Shown here: piece by piece, positions 46,819 through 57,546 of the stretch
Layout of the letters: every line of letters begins with the position of its first letter
Position numbering within the stretch: the stretch's first letter is position 1
Source of the DNA: Tetranychus cinnabarinus
Taxonomy: Eukaryota; Arthropoda; Arachnida; Trombidiformes; Tetranychidae
Reading direction: 5' to 3'
DNA: 64,000 nucleotides
Assembly: GCA_022266195.1 (NCBI GenBank)
Contig: WHVY01000001.1
Coordinates: forward strand, 12,090,001 to 12,154,000
Notes under the pieces: generated by a model
Seen by the model: only the letters and a program-made list of their open reading frames with translations
What the model was told of the DNA's origin: nothing
Databases searched by the model: none
Translations under genes and position numbers: made by a program

Positions 46819-47253
46819 ATGGAGATTGAATATTTTGGAAAATTGGCAACTGTTCCTCATTACTTAATCTTTTTAACTCTATTGATACCAAACTGAAATT
46901 TCAAAGGAGAGCTCCTGGATAGCTGTTGTACTTTCAATAATAGCGATAATTGTTTGTGGAATAAGTAAAGGCATTTTCATCGATCTACCTTCTAATGTTT
47001 AATTATGACAGATTTTCTCCATTCAGCTCATTACTTTTCCAGTCTATTTCTTGTGTATTTATTCTGGTCATTTGAGTCTCTGCCTAATTTCATTAAGCCT
47101 TTAACCTACTGGTTTCCTTTGCATTATCAGGTAACTCTCTCGTTTGGTCATTGATGAAGGGTAAAGCATTCACTGATGTCTTACATTAAATGTTGTTAGT
47201 TTACCAAAATATCGTTTACTCCAGCATTTTCGCAATTTTATCTATTATCATAG
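46819..47253 (+). CDS. Possible small multi-pass membrane protein (uncertain)
   Basis: Candidate exons 46819-46851, 46907-46964, 47012-47130 and 47200-47253 join in frame to about 87 aa. Two hydrophobic stretches are present: SSWIAVVLSIIAIIVCG, and FLHSAHYFSSLFLVYLFWS followed by NFIKPLTYWFPLHYQ. The later segment faintly recalls the WFPFYY part of REEP/DP1 proteins. The first donor (GTTCCT) is weak and intron 2 is only 47 bp, so the model may be wrong or the locus may be a relic. The agreement of phase across three joins is the main support. Confidence 0.22.
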
Positions 47254-47896
47254 CGACAATTGGTTTTAATAAATGGTGATATTTTAAACTGTGAAAAATT
47301 TATCATAATAAATACAATTTTTAAATTGAAATTTCCCTGCTTGCTGTACTGTCGTCTCTTTAAACGTTTTCAATGTAAACATTTTAGGTAATTGTTTGCT
47401 CACATGACTTAACTTCATCAGGCCAGCTAAAATATACATTTGAAGATCAATTTAATTGAAACATTGAATACATTTAAAATTCAATCAGAACTAATTCGCT
47501 CATAAACAGAAAAACATATCTTAACCTTCGTAATTAACATGGTAAATATTTTTAATACAGTCTTTTTGGAATGACCAATTTTAAAAGAATAAACTGGCTG
47601 ATTTTAAAGCGACATGAGATCAAAACCATTTTGAAATAACGAAAAAACCTTTAAGTAATAGAGTCACTTTATTCAATACGTAGATTATTTCGTTAATTGT
47701 TAAGAGGATTCCGTTTACTAGGGCAAATTTACCGCTATTGGCTTTCGTGAGAAATGTATAGTGACCAAATCAATTTTTAATTTTTAAAACTTAGCTGACA
47801 GGACATTCGAAGTTTAAAATACAAATATATTCAATAATTGATGTTATTTTAGTTGGTTTTTGGTTTATTTAAAAATGCCTAAAAAATATATCCAGA
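47254..47896. other. Spacer upstream of cornichon 3' end
   Basis: AT-rich 3' flanking sequence; nothing supported. Confidence 0.4.
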
Positions 47897-48562
47897 TCAA
47901 ACTGCTATGAGAGATGATATCATCCCGTATAGATAATAAAAGAAGGATAAGAGATAATAAGCTAGTTTGAACCATCCCTCCCTCGTCGCTCGACTCATTT
48001 GGTCAGCGTTCATGATGGTTGTTGGATCATATAAACCGGGTCCACTCATTCCAGCTGGTCTATGAATGTATCTAAACAACACAAATAAGAAAATAGATGA
48101 GCCATTATAACAATTGAAAAAACATTGCAACATCTAAATCAGTTGGAAATATGATCTATAACTGTTATCTTTAGGATAAACTTAATTTTGAAAGGTGATT
48201 TGGGTAATTTTCAGTGTATTTACCTGTAAACGTGGTAAGCAATAAGAGGAATATTAATTAAAACTGTGAACCATTCACCAGCAAACAAGAAAAGCACATT
48301 GAATGTGATATGAATTATATATTCAGGTAATACTAATGGATTGAGAGTATTACATTGATCGATTGGATTTTTGAAATCAGTCTTCAGTTCATCAAAAGCT
48401 ATTACCTAAAGAATTGAAAAAAAGAAAGAATGACAAAATAAAATTATTGTTCAAAGAAAATAAATTAAAGTTATTACTTACATGAAAAACTGCAAAAAAT
48501 ATGAGGAAAGCATCCAAAATTAAGGCAAATACATAAGAAAAGGCCGCAAATGTAAATCCCAT
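47897..48562 (-). CDS. CNIH: Cornichon family cargo receptor
   Basis: This is an ER-to-Golgi cargo receptor of COPII vesicles; the Drosophila homologue exports the TGF-alpha Gurken. Minus-strand exons 48482-48562, 48224-48405 and 47897-48071 join in frame to 145 aa, the family length. The N-terminus MGFTFAAFSYVFALILDAFL is a membrane helix. It is followed by FHVIAFDELKTDFKNPIDQC, NTLNPLVLPEYIIH, a second helix with LFAGEWFTVLINIPLIAYH, and a final segment with MSRATREGWFKLAYYLLSF. All are cornichon hallmarks. The upstream region carries a TGGCGCCA palindrome 195 bases before the ATG. Confidence 0.96.
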
Positions 48563-49313
48563 GATTCAGTACTTAATTTATGAATTTTAAATCAAATAGC
48601 AAGCCTTATTTAAAACTAATCATAAAAAATCAGTCCAAAAAGAGACGTTTGATTAGAGACAACAATTTAATTAAACACTGTCAGATATTTAGGAGTAACT
48701 CTCTCAGAAAAAAGGTGAAGATAATTGCAAAAGAAGCGAATACAAGAAATGCATAGTGGCGCCATAAATACTCGAATTCAAATTCATTTAAAATAAATTA
48801 ATTGCTTAATGCTCTTTATTAAGCAGAAATTAAGTGTGACCATTGAAAACTCTTTGATTTATAAATAATACAATCAATTAGCATAATTTTCTGCACTCAA
48901 ACGGTTCAAAAGTGTAGGAACTTTAGAAATGATTAAGACAAAGTAAATCAGTGTAAAGTGAAGTTTAGTTTTTAGGAAAACATTTTTTCCGGTTTAATGA
49001 TTAAATTACAGGAATCTCAGCAATTACAATGCTCAGAACACTTGAAGCTAACAAGGAAACAGTCACAATAATTATGAATGGATTTATGTTTGTGCGAATC
49101 ATCCTTTCAAGTCAAACCCCAAGCTCATTTTTGTGTAATCATAACCGATTTATGATGATTCAACGATTTATCTGTAAGAACTTCAGACAATCAAAGAAGT
49201 TCAAATAAAAGGGTTGTTTTCTCATTCAATCTTGTTGATAAGAAAAATCAGCAAATCCTGGGAACTTCTATCTTCCGGTAAATACTAAATTTGATGAATC
49301 ACTCATCACTGCG
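48563..49313. other. Spacer, cornichon / LITAF-domain gene
   Basis: 5' flank of cornichon with TGGCGCCA at 48757-48764. No gene is seen. Confidence 0.5.
48757..48764. promoter_or_regulatory. TGGCGCCA palindrome (2 of 3)
   Basis: The context is CATAGTGGCGCCATAAATA, about 195 bases upstream of the cornichon ATG. It shares the extended word AGTGGCGCCA with the other two sites. A regulatory role is inferred. Confidence 0.4.
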
Positions 49314-49905
49314 TCATTTGCAGTACCTTTGGTAATGACCAATCTTTTGCTTACAATTTGGACATTCATGATCAACATTACGACATGAGTCCATACAAAA
49401 TGGTAAACAACAACAGCAGAAATAAGAAAAGACCAAACATGTAAGCCATGTCACCAGTCCAGGAACGTGTTTCGTTTTTGTCACAACATATTGATTGCAA
49501 TGAGGACAGACAGCATTCTGACTGTAAGGTCCGAATTCATTGCTGATATGAATCGGAATATTGTTGATTGGCACTGAAAAGAGAAAAGAGAAAAAAGGAA
49601 ATTAAAATGATTAGATTCACGGTTTGGATCAAGATTGGTTTGTGGTCGAGATTAGAAGAGGAACGATGTAAATAATTTGAAAATTTACCATCATTAGGGT
49701 TAGCTGTGAACTGTTTATTTGATTGGTAAGGCTGGGTTTGATCTGGAATTGGAGTTTTATCAAAGCTAGATTCTGGTAGTTGATTGTAAACAAAGGTTGA
49801 CGGTCCGGCACCATAGTCTGTGGCACCAAAACTAGCATCGTAGGGTGGGGGACGCTCGTAGGAAAAAGTCGCTCCATATCCAGGTAAGTCTTTGTTATTA
49901 TCCAT
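49314..49905 (-). CDS. LITAF-domain (SIMPLE-like) endosomal membrane protein
   Basis: Minus-strand exons 49689-49905 and 49314-49573 join in frame to 158 aa. The N-terminal half is Pro/Tyr/Gln-rich and contains PPPYD, close to the PPxY motif that recruits NEDD4 ligases. The C-terminal half is a LITAF domain: CPHC, a hydrophobic membrane-dipping stretch (LVTWLTCLVFSYFCCCCLPF) and HECPNC, which together form a zinc site anchoring the protein to late endosomes and lysosomes. The start at 49905 (MDNNKDLPGYG) is preferred over an upstream in-frame methionine that would add unusual hydrophobic sequence. Such genes are multicopy in arthropods, so no specific symbol is given. Confidence 0.9.
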
Positions 49906-51480
49906 TGCCAATGAGCTGGTTGTTAACTGGCCTTTGTTATTGACAACAATTGTTTTTAAAAAAGTAATAAAATAAATAATCAATAACAATGGACACAAAG
50001 AAACATAAACTGTTGAGTTAGATGATATGAATTATAAATTCAATAGAAGAAATTTTTTTTGTAAATTCTCAAGTTGCCAATAGTCAATAAAAAATAAGTT
50101 TGCTATCGAGTTAGATGTATTTCAATAATCCATATTGAAAATCACAATTGAACTATTAACTGATTGATAATTCCTTGTGAGAAACTTGTTTTGATTCATA
50201 AATTAGTTACAGACATGATACGATAGAGATGATACTTCTGAAACTACTGCAGGTAAAGCTGATAAAACTAAAATAAATTGTTGAGTGGCGCCACAAAATG
50301 ATACTACAAATCATTAATAAACATGATTCAGAATTTGAATTTTGAAGAACAAGTGAACTTAAATTGATAAGAAGATTTCACCAAATCAAGAAACGAATGC
50401 ATGATAATGAGGAAACATCATCAAGTGGAGCCATAAATCGCTAATATCTCTCAATATCTTATTAGATCAATGAAGCTTCTTGGAAAATGAATATTACTTT
50501 TGTCCACCTTGAAAATGAGCTTGAATAACCAGAAAATATAATATAATCTGAGCAGTTTTGATTCATAAATCAGTGCCGTTATCCCTTTCATTGTTTTTTA
50601 TGAAAATTGCAAAATAATCCATAAAATCTCATTCTAACCAGCCAAAAATTAATTATCTTAATCGATGCAATTTCATAAACACATCTTGTAAAAAATGATT
50701 GAAAGTTTCCTGTAAGTAAACACAAATGGTTACTATCATGATTTTGTCAACCATTCATCAAATTTCCTTAAACCATCAGATAATACTCACAAGATTGACA
50801 GAAGATTGAAAGGACCTGGAAATCATTCTAAATCTTCGAATGGACTTAATCGTCGCGATTATCTTGCAGAAATCTTTAACATGTGTGTAATTAAAGTAAC
50901 TCTATTTTTCAATGATTACCCAATTGAAAGTGTTTAATTTAATCCAATCATCGAAGTTAGCATGTTTTTGTTTCGCCGACAGCAGAGGGAGTTAGAGTAT
51001 AAGCCGAGAAATGAAGAGGAGAAGTGAGCTGACGGACACTTTTATCTTACCCATATCTCGGTAAAATTGACGCACGAAATCATGAATTAAACTTGATTTA
51101 ATTACAATTTTTATCGCCATTGAAAATCACGTTCAAAAATGGACAATTTTAGGTAGTCGACTGTAGTATTTTTCGCATAAAAGGATAGAAAAAGTTAAAT
51201 GATATTGCAAATGACTGGATTGTTGAATTAACTCGTTTAATTTTATCATCTAGAAATAAATTATTTCATGTAACATTAGTTTTATCGTCTAGTTGTAAAA
51301 AATTAATCTATCGGTATTAATGATTTAAATAAACTATTAATTGGTAAAATTTGAAATTGCAAAATGAAAACGAGTCGAATAGAAAGAAAGAAAAAATTGA
51401 TGATCTATTGTTTGTGTTGTCCAATTTTTGACTTGAGATGATATTTTTATCTGCAATTGATTGACTTTTCCTTGAAATGT
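49906..51480. other. Spacer, LITAF gene / MCMDC2-like gene
   Basis: A gap of about 1.6 kb with no supported gene. It holds TGGCGCCA at 50286-50293 and a one-base variant, AGTGGAGCCATAAA, at about 50424. Confidence 0.5.
50286..50293. promoter_or_regulatory. TGGCGCCA palindrome (3 of 3)
   Basis: The context is TTGAGTGGCGCCACAAAA, about 380 bases upstream of the LITAF-gene ATG. It shares AGTGGCGCCA with the other sites. A regulatory role is inferred. Confidence 0.4.
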
Positions 51481-54001
51481 TCACTCTTCCAATTGATTAT
51501 CGAAGCTTTCAACGCCACAGTATTCAATATAGTCAGTAATAAGTTTCTTGTAACGTTCCAATACCTCAACAGCCTGAAAAATAAATGAGCCAATTTAGTT
51601 GATTAAAATAGATCAAGTATTTTGATTACTTACCCCTGGACCGATAAGTCTATTTTTGTCTTTGGCTACATTTGGCAATCTCAATCCACCGCTGCCAAAT
51701 TTGATTTGCAAACTTTTCTCATAAACCATGATGGCAAGGGCAGCATCACAAGTAAGAACATGACTTCTACAGGAAAGTTTTGCAAAAACTGTCGCAACCG
51801 ATAAAAGTAACGGAAATGCATTTGTATCTGCTCTCCATTCACGGTCCTGTCTGACAGCAAGGAAATAACTTTGTAACATTTCCTCTGCTTCTGATGTTAA
51901 TATGGGTTTGTACGAATGTAATGAGTTGAAAAATTGTTTCCAATCTTCTTGAGTTAAATTTGTTTCTTTTTGTGACAGTAAATCACCTTCAGCTTCATAG
52001 ATCAATGGGAAAGTAGTAATCAGCGAGGATGATTTAGTTTTAACTCGAATTTCAATGTTATCATCTGTTTCGTATCCCCAAATAGCAATATTTGTTTCCA
52101 TCTCTTTAATTGAGTCATACTTTTCCTCTGTGTTTCTGATTTTTACTCGATTATTAGTCAAGACATTGATTATGTGACATTCATCTCTAACTGAAACTTT
52201 ATCAAGACTGATGATACCAACTCCATCAGATGCCAGCTGCAAGAAACCACTATCAATCCAGCTGTCTTTTTTTCTTGGTAATGCTGATATTGGAATTGTT
52301 GTTGAATAAGTCAATACTCTTTGGACAAATTTGGCAGAGTATTGCATAAAACTACGAATTAAGCCAGCGTCACTACCAATAGCTAGAAACGATTTCTCTT
52401 GAGACTGGTAAAGTAAATATAATTGAGATGAGAGTAGAGTAAATAAAAAAATGTTATTAGTTGATGTACTTCATATGGTCGAGAATAATCTTTCATATAT
52501 TAAAAAAGTCTAAATCAGATATCTAGTAGGTAAACTTTGTATAACATACAGGAAATATAATTGACAGTGAATATAAACTGGAGAATAGTACAAACAAAGC
52601 AATCTTGAAAGGTTGAGATTGCTGAATTAACAATTCGAAAAAAAGCTCATTCGTTAACTATTACTGCAAATATATTTTAGCATTTATATTTGGGTTAGCA
52701 AACACATGTGTTGAAATTAATAAACCATGAAACAACATAGAAAATGAAAGTCAAAGATATGGTTGATTGGTAGTTGAATAAGCCATTGTTATAATTACCT
52801 CAGTCCCATGTTGATTCAAAATTGAAATTATTACACCAACTTTGAGAGCAAACTGTCCATCTCCGACCACTTCTCTACCGAATAGATCACAAATTCTCAA
52901 TGCCAATGCAAAGGGAGAAATTTCATTTGAAGCTGGAACAAAAAGTTTAGTTAATGTCAAATCGGTAAATGATTGATAAAAACTCACTTTGAATTAAAGT
53001 TTGTAAATTGTCAGAAACTGTAACTAAAGATAGTTCATGACTAGTGCTGAGTAAAGTTGTACTCATTTGATAGCTCAAAGCCTCTAATCCTCGTAACCAT
53101 GATCCATATCCATTTTCATATTCACACGACAGACCATCAATTTGTGACAAATGAGCTCCTAATCTTAATTTATCATAATTAGTGTCTCCTATGGACAGAA
53201 AATTAACCAACATTGGAGTTAATCCTGAAAAAGAAAATAGTGGTTAGATAAAGCTAGATAATAGTTGAAGCAGGCCTTACTTGGATTATCATTTGCCTTT
53301 TTTTGCATTAATACAGAACGTCGTTTAACAACAATCCTTTCAGATATTATTTCTTCCATTGGATTGACACAACCTCTACATTTTACATCTTTTTTGAGTG
53401 GACCATCAATTGTGTAGTTGTAAAGCATCTTTTTATTGCACTTGCAGTAGTAAAGGGTAGCCAGAGTGAAGCTATTAATTTCTGACATAGAAATGATTTG
53501 AAAGTCTCTCATCTTGGTCAACCTGTTGACTTTCGGTCCAGTTCTCAGATATAAGTCTCTGTTGCTGTCGATTATGGCACTAGTTGAATAAAGATTGATT
53601 AGAATTGGAACGAGTAAAATAGTAAAGGCAAATGTAACCAACCTTTCAATAGTAGGTAAATTTAGAGGCACAAAAACGACCAGAGAAAAAGAGTCTCGAG
53701 GTAGCTTTCCATTTTGTCTAAGAGCAAAGCACAGCTTGAATTGGATTGCTTTTAGAACCTTAATAGGTTCAGTAATTAAGTGACCGTATAGTGATTCTAA
53801 AAAGTAAAATAAAGTTCAAGCTAATTCATTATTAAACAAATAAATAAAGAGAGTAAAGATTAAAAAATACTTACGATACTGATGGCTTTGTCCAAAATCA
53901 AATTGAACCACAACTGGAAAGATTTTAGATGAGCTAGTTGAGGTCATTTTGTCTTGAAAATAGTTATTGTCACTGAGGAATCTGTCAATGTCATCGTCCA
54001 T
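51481..54001 (-). CDS. MCMDC2: MCM-domain protein, MCMDC2-like
   Basis: Six minus-strand exons, 53875-54001, 53281-53796, 52988-53224, 52799-52932, 51634-52404 and 51481-51573, join in frame to 625 aa. A cysteine pair set (YYCKCNKKM, then VKCRGCVNP) lies where MCM proteins carry a zinc ribbon. The C-terminal part has an MCM-like helical lid (YKPILTSEAEEMLQSYFLAVR, then HVLTCDAALAIMVYEKSL). The AAA+ region is short and diverged; I see no canonical Walker A (GxxxxGKS). Length and degeneracy fit MCMDC2, related to Drosophila mei-218 and needed for meiotic recombination, better than MCM8 or MCM9. An E2F-like site lies about 107 bases upstream. The MCM relation is likely; the exact orthology is less sure. 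Confidence 0.68.
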
Positions 54002-56235
54002 AATTAATTAGATAAGTTTCAAAAAATAAATATAAAAAAATAAACTAAAAATTGATAAGAGAAAAAGGAAGACTAGAGAGAACTTGTTTACATTCTGAAG
54101 CTATCACTTTTGGCGCGTCTAACATGTGAGTGGCTTTCAAAAAGCTATTTTGCTTATAAGCCTTTCAAATATCATTTTTAAACGGATTCCCTTTTAATTA
54201 TAAATTAATTGCATTAATTTTTATTCGCCATTATCTCCATCATGCTTTTTATGTCAACAATCCACAATTACAATAACATTGATTGTTATTTTGATATTAT
54301 ATTATTGTTTCTCGTCTTTCTACCAATTTGCTGCGTAAGCCATTTGTTGCAAAGCAGACATGTAGCAACCATTGTCAACGATTACATCAATTGTAAAAAT
54401 TTCATCTTCATGGGAAACCAAGGAAACCTACTTGTGAATCATATCATTAATAATTCTCTGTTTATTATATCAACCCTTAACCAAGGTTCTTGAGTCTTAA
54501 GTTTAAACTTATTGCGATTTACCTACAGATAGAGTTGCTTCAAAACTTGAACTTCCAGATATGTATTTCAAATAGCCATCATTTTACTGAATGGAGTTTT
54601 CAAAGGCCGGCTATTTTCACTGGAAAAGCCATTTTAATGAATGTTGAACAAACCTTGGTGTTCCCATATAAAGACGCTGAATATCATCATGAACCTGCCA
54701 TTTTCATCTTATTAGCTACAAAAATGGCTTCAAATGGTACATAAGGAACAAGGAGCAGAAAACATGGAGCAAATTTAATGGTGGATTAAATAATGGAAGT
54801 AATTTGGAAAATACAATCAAAATTTAACAATTTAATTGAATGTATTAAATTGAGGTGTTGGTGTAACAATTGGTTACGGAAGTGGACCAGTCTGATGATA
54901 GCTGCTGATTTTGTGTGCTTGACCATTAACTAAATACCCTTCTGGTTTTGAAGCTTAATTATAGATAATAATACAGCTGAAGCCAACGCTCTACACGGTG
55001 AATTACAGCTGATTAACAGTTGAATTGGTCACATTTCAAGTTCTTAAACCTGTCTACTTTGAACCATGGGGAAACCAGGAGCCATTTTGACAATAACTTC
55101 AAATCTAATTATTCAACAAACAATCAATATCTTATCGAGCATTTGTTTGTATTCCTAAATCATCATTATAATCCTGATCATCTTGATCATCATTTTTTAA
55201 ACCCTGCATATTTGGCTTACTGGTTAAATCAAGAAGTGCAATCGATTACGTTGGTTACCATAGAGTAAACAAATTAACACAGGTGATAGTTAAATGTGAC
55301 CCAAGTTGAATGGCAGCAAACAAATTTCAAGATGACATATTCAATTGAGTTAATCTTTATTACATCCAGAGTTATTATCCCTTAATTGGTACCAAATTTG
55401 CAGAGTGGAAGCAATGTTTTCCCTGAAAAAAGTATGGAAAGATTGAGTGATGGAAAACAATAACAGTATAATGATAATACAAGTAATACACATTTAATAA
55501 TTCATATATTATGGATGGTTTGCTTGTATCTACAAACTTGACATTTTGTTTCTGTTAACTCTAATAATTGATGTTTACAGACTGTATTTAGATGATTTAA
55601 TGAGCCTACAGGGTGGCAACCAGCACTCCAACCAACACCTTTTCGTATTCCTAAAAGACCATATTCATCGTAAGCTATTTTTATCAGCTTGTTATATTTA
55701 CTTCCCCCTACTGATTCCCTATTTTTCATTCTCTTCTTATTCTCATTCAGCATCATCATCATCATCATTCTCGTCTCCCTTTCAGTTACAATTCTTGAGA
55801 TGGAAACTGGTTTTCATTTCTTTCTCTTCATCAGTGCTGACTAAACCTCTCATCTTAAAGGTTTCCTATTGACTCTCATTTCATGATAAACTGGTAACTG
55901 CCATATTTAAACTGCAATATTCACCACAAGCTTCATTAGTGAACAACAATTGGATTACAATTTGTGTTATTAATCAAACCCAGGAACGATCCCTGTCGAT
56001 AGACCAACGGACATCTCTAATTGCTTCTGGATCATTGACCAGCTCTCAATTGTTTCCAATTGTCGATGGCATCCATCTGATCACTCCTTTAATTATCCTT
56101 TAATGTGTTCATACAATTATTGCCGTGTGTGCATCGATTCATCATTTTAATTGTTATATCACCATCTTACCTTGTTCAGTGTTTATCCCAGTGATTGTCA
56201 ATATAAATTGAAACCATCTCGAGTTTATACCAAAA
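54002..56235. other. Divergent spacer, MCMDC2-like / Ral-like
   Basis: A gap of 2.2 kb without a supported gene. Several plus-strand frames of 76-108 codons have no family features. A short (ATC)n run lies at about 55749-55769. The right end is upstream DNA of the Ral-like gene. Confidence 0.5.
54108..54116 (-). promoter_or_regulatory. E2F-like site upstream of MCMDC2-like gene
   Basis: TTTTGGCGC matches TTTSSCGC and lies 107 bases upstream of the ATG at 54001. Confidence 0.45.
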
Positions 56236-56578
56236 ATGGATGATATAAGAAAGTTGAATGAAAACATGAGAAAAAGTATTAACAATTTATACCAAAATGT
56301 CCAGGAATACTGGTCCAGGTGAGGAATATGGCAAACTATTGACCAAACAAACCTAATATTTGCTTTCTTTTTGTCAACCCAATAGTCGGATAGCTCCTCA
56401 CTTTAAGAAACGAACCAGTGAAGTGAACCCAACTCGTGGACCTGAAACAAAAACCAACACATTGACTCGTCCAGCTGATCGTACACCAGCTTCACCTCCA
56501 CCCTTACTACGAATAATAATGGTTGGATCTGGTGGTGTTGGTAAATCAGCATTGACCTTACAATTTTTGTACGACGAG
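56236..56578 (+). CDS. Ral-like small GTPase, first two coding exons (partial)
   Basis: Exons 56236-56318 and 56386-56578 join in frame to the first 92 residues; the rest lies beyond a very long intron or outside the window. The P-loop GSGGVGKS is at 75-82 inside RIIMVGSGGVGKSALTLQF, followed by LYDE at the exon end. This is close to Ral (VIMVGSGGVGKSALTLQF), and the next exon should begin with the effector loop. The 66 residues before the P-loop are unusual: Ral normally has only about 10-20. The extension is basic and Pro/Thr-rich (TRPADRTPASPPPLL) after a helical start (MDDIRKLNENMRKSINNLYQ). Exon 2 lacks an obvious alternative start. Ral acts on the exocyst and in membrane traffic. Another Ras-family member is possible. 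Confidence 0.75.
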
Positions 56579-57240
56579 GTTAGTATGGGAACAATTAAAG
56601 TAGCCCAATTAATCCTCTTTCTCAGCTCTTGACAACAAAAATTAGCTTAATCAACCGACAGCCTAAAAACAGTAAAATTACAATAATTATGACTTGCAAG
56701 TAAGATAAAATTGAGGTCATGATGAGGCCTTTTTTTGCATAAAATGAGAGTAGACCTTCTCACTGTTGACCACAGTTTAAAGCTTGACCAAAACCTTGAT
56801 CAAAGGAATGTGCAAAATATTGTATCTCTTCTGGTCAGGTCATTGAAACAGCTAATTCCAGTTTTTTCCGTGTTTCCCGCTGATATTTTTTTACCTGCCG
56901 CTTACTTCATTGAACTCACCCTATTACCTTTAGCTGTAAACTTACCATGTTTTTCCGGTTATATTTAACTTGCTTTCAACCCTAAAGCCTTTTGACACTT
57001 GGAATAGAATCAATTCCATAAATTTTTCATCAAACCAATATTGTATTCGAGTAGGTTGATTGTTATTAACTGTATTAACTGAAATTAAGCGTTATGAAAG
57101 ACCAAAAACTAACCATTTAAGGCAAGGACAAGCCAATTGAAACGCTTAAATCAATAAACTATTATAATCAAGGCTACCTGACCATTGAGTGGGGTTACTT
57201 TCCATGTTATTTGAGAATAGATTAAACCACTACCACGAGA

Positions 57241-57292
57241 AGTTATGAGAATTAAACCCGAGGGCGGAGCCCGAGGGTTTTATCTCATAACT
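57241..57292. repeat. GC-rich hairpin
   Basis: The stem arms AGTTATGAGAATTAAACCC and GGGTTTTATCTCATAACT are nearly perfect reverse complements. They enclose GAGGGCGGAGCCCGA, which contains a direct repeat of CCCGAGGG with the arm ends. Confidence 0.8.
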
Positions 57293-57475
57293 GCGAGTGA
57301 TTTAAAAGATTGAAAAGATTTACACTACGAAAGTAAAAGATAGCCAACACAAAATTAAAGCAAAAAATCACAAAAACAATAGAAACTCAATTTAATTCAA
57401 TTTTCATCAAAATCAAAAAATTTTAAGTATTTGTTTTATCAATAATCTTATCTGTGATTGATAAAAAACTGTGCT

Positions 57476-57546
57476 GGTAACCAGTGCAGGTAACCAGTGC
57501 AGTGTATAAGAAATACCCATTAAGGTAACCTAGTGGTTACCCTGCA
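57476..57546. repeat. 13 bp tandem duplication plus inverted copy
   Basis: GGTAACCAGTGCA occurs twice in tandem (57476-57488 and 57489-57501). An inverted version, GGTTACCCTGCA, lies at 57535-57546, allowing a stem with a loop of about 33 bases. Confidence 0.8.

Noticed and set aside
54242..55872. Several plus-strand frames of 82-108 codons in the MCMDC2/Ral spacer
   Set aside because: Compositionally random, hydrophobic/aromatic low-complexity translations with no family resemblance or consistent splicing.
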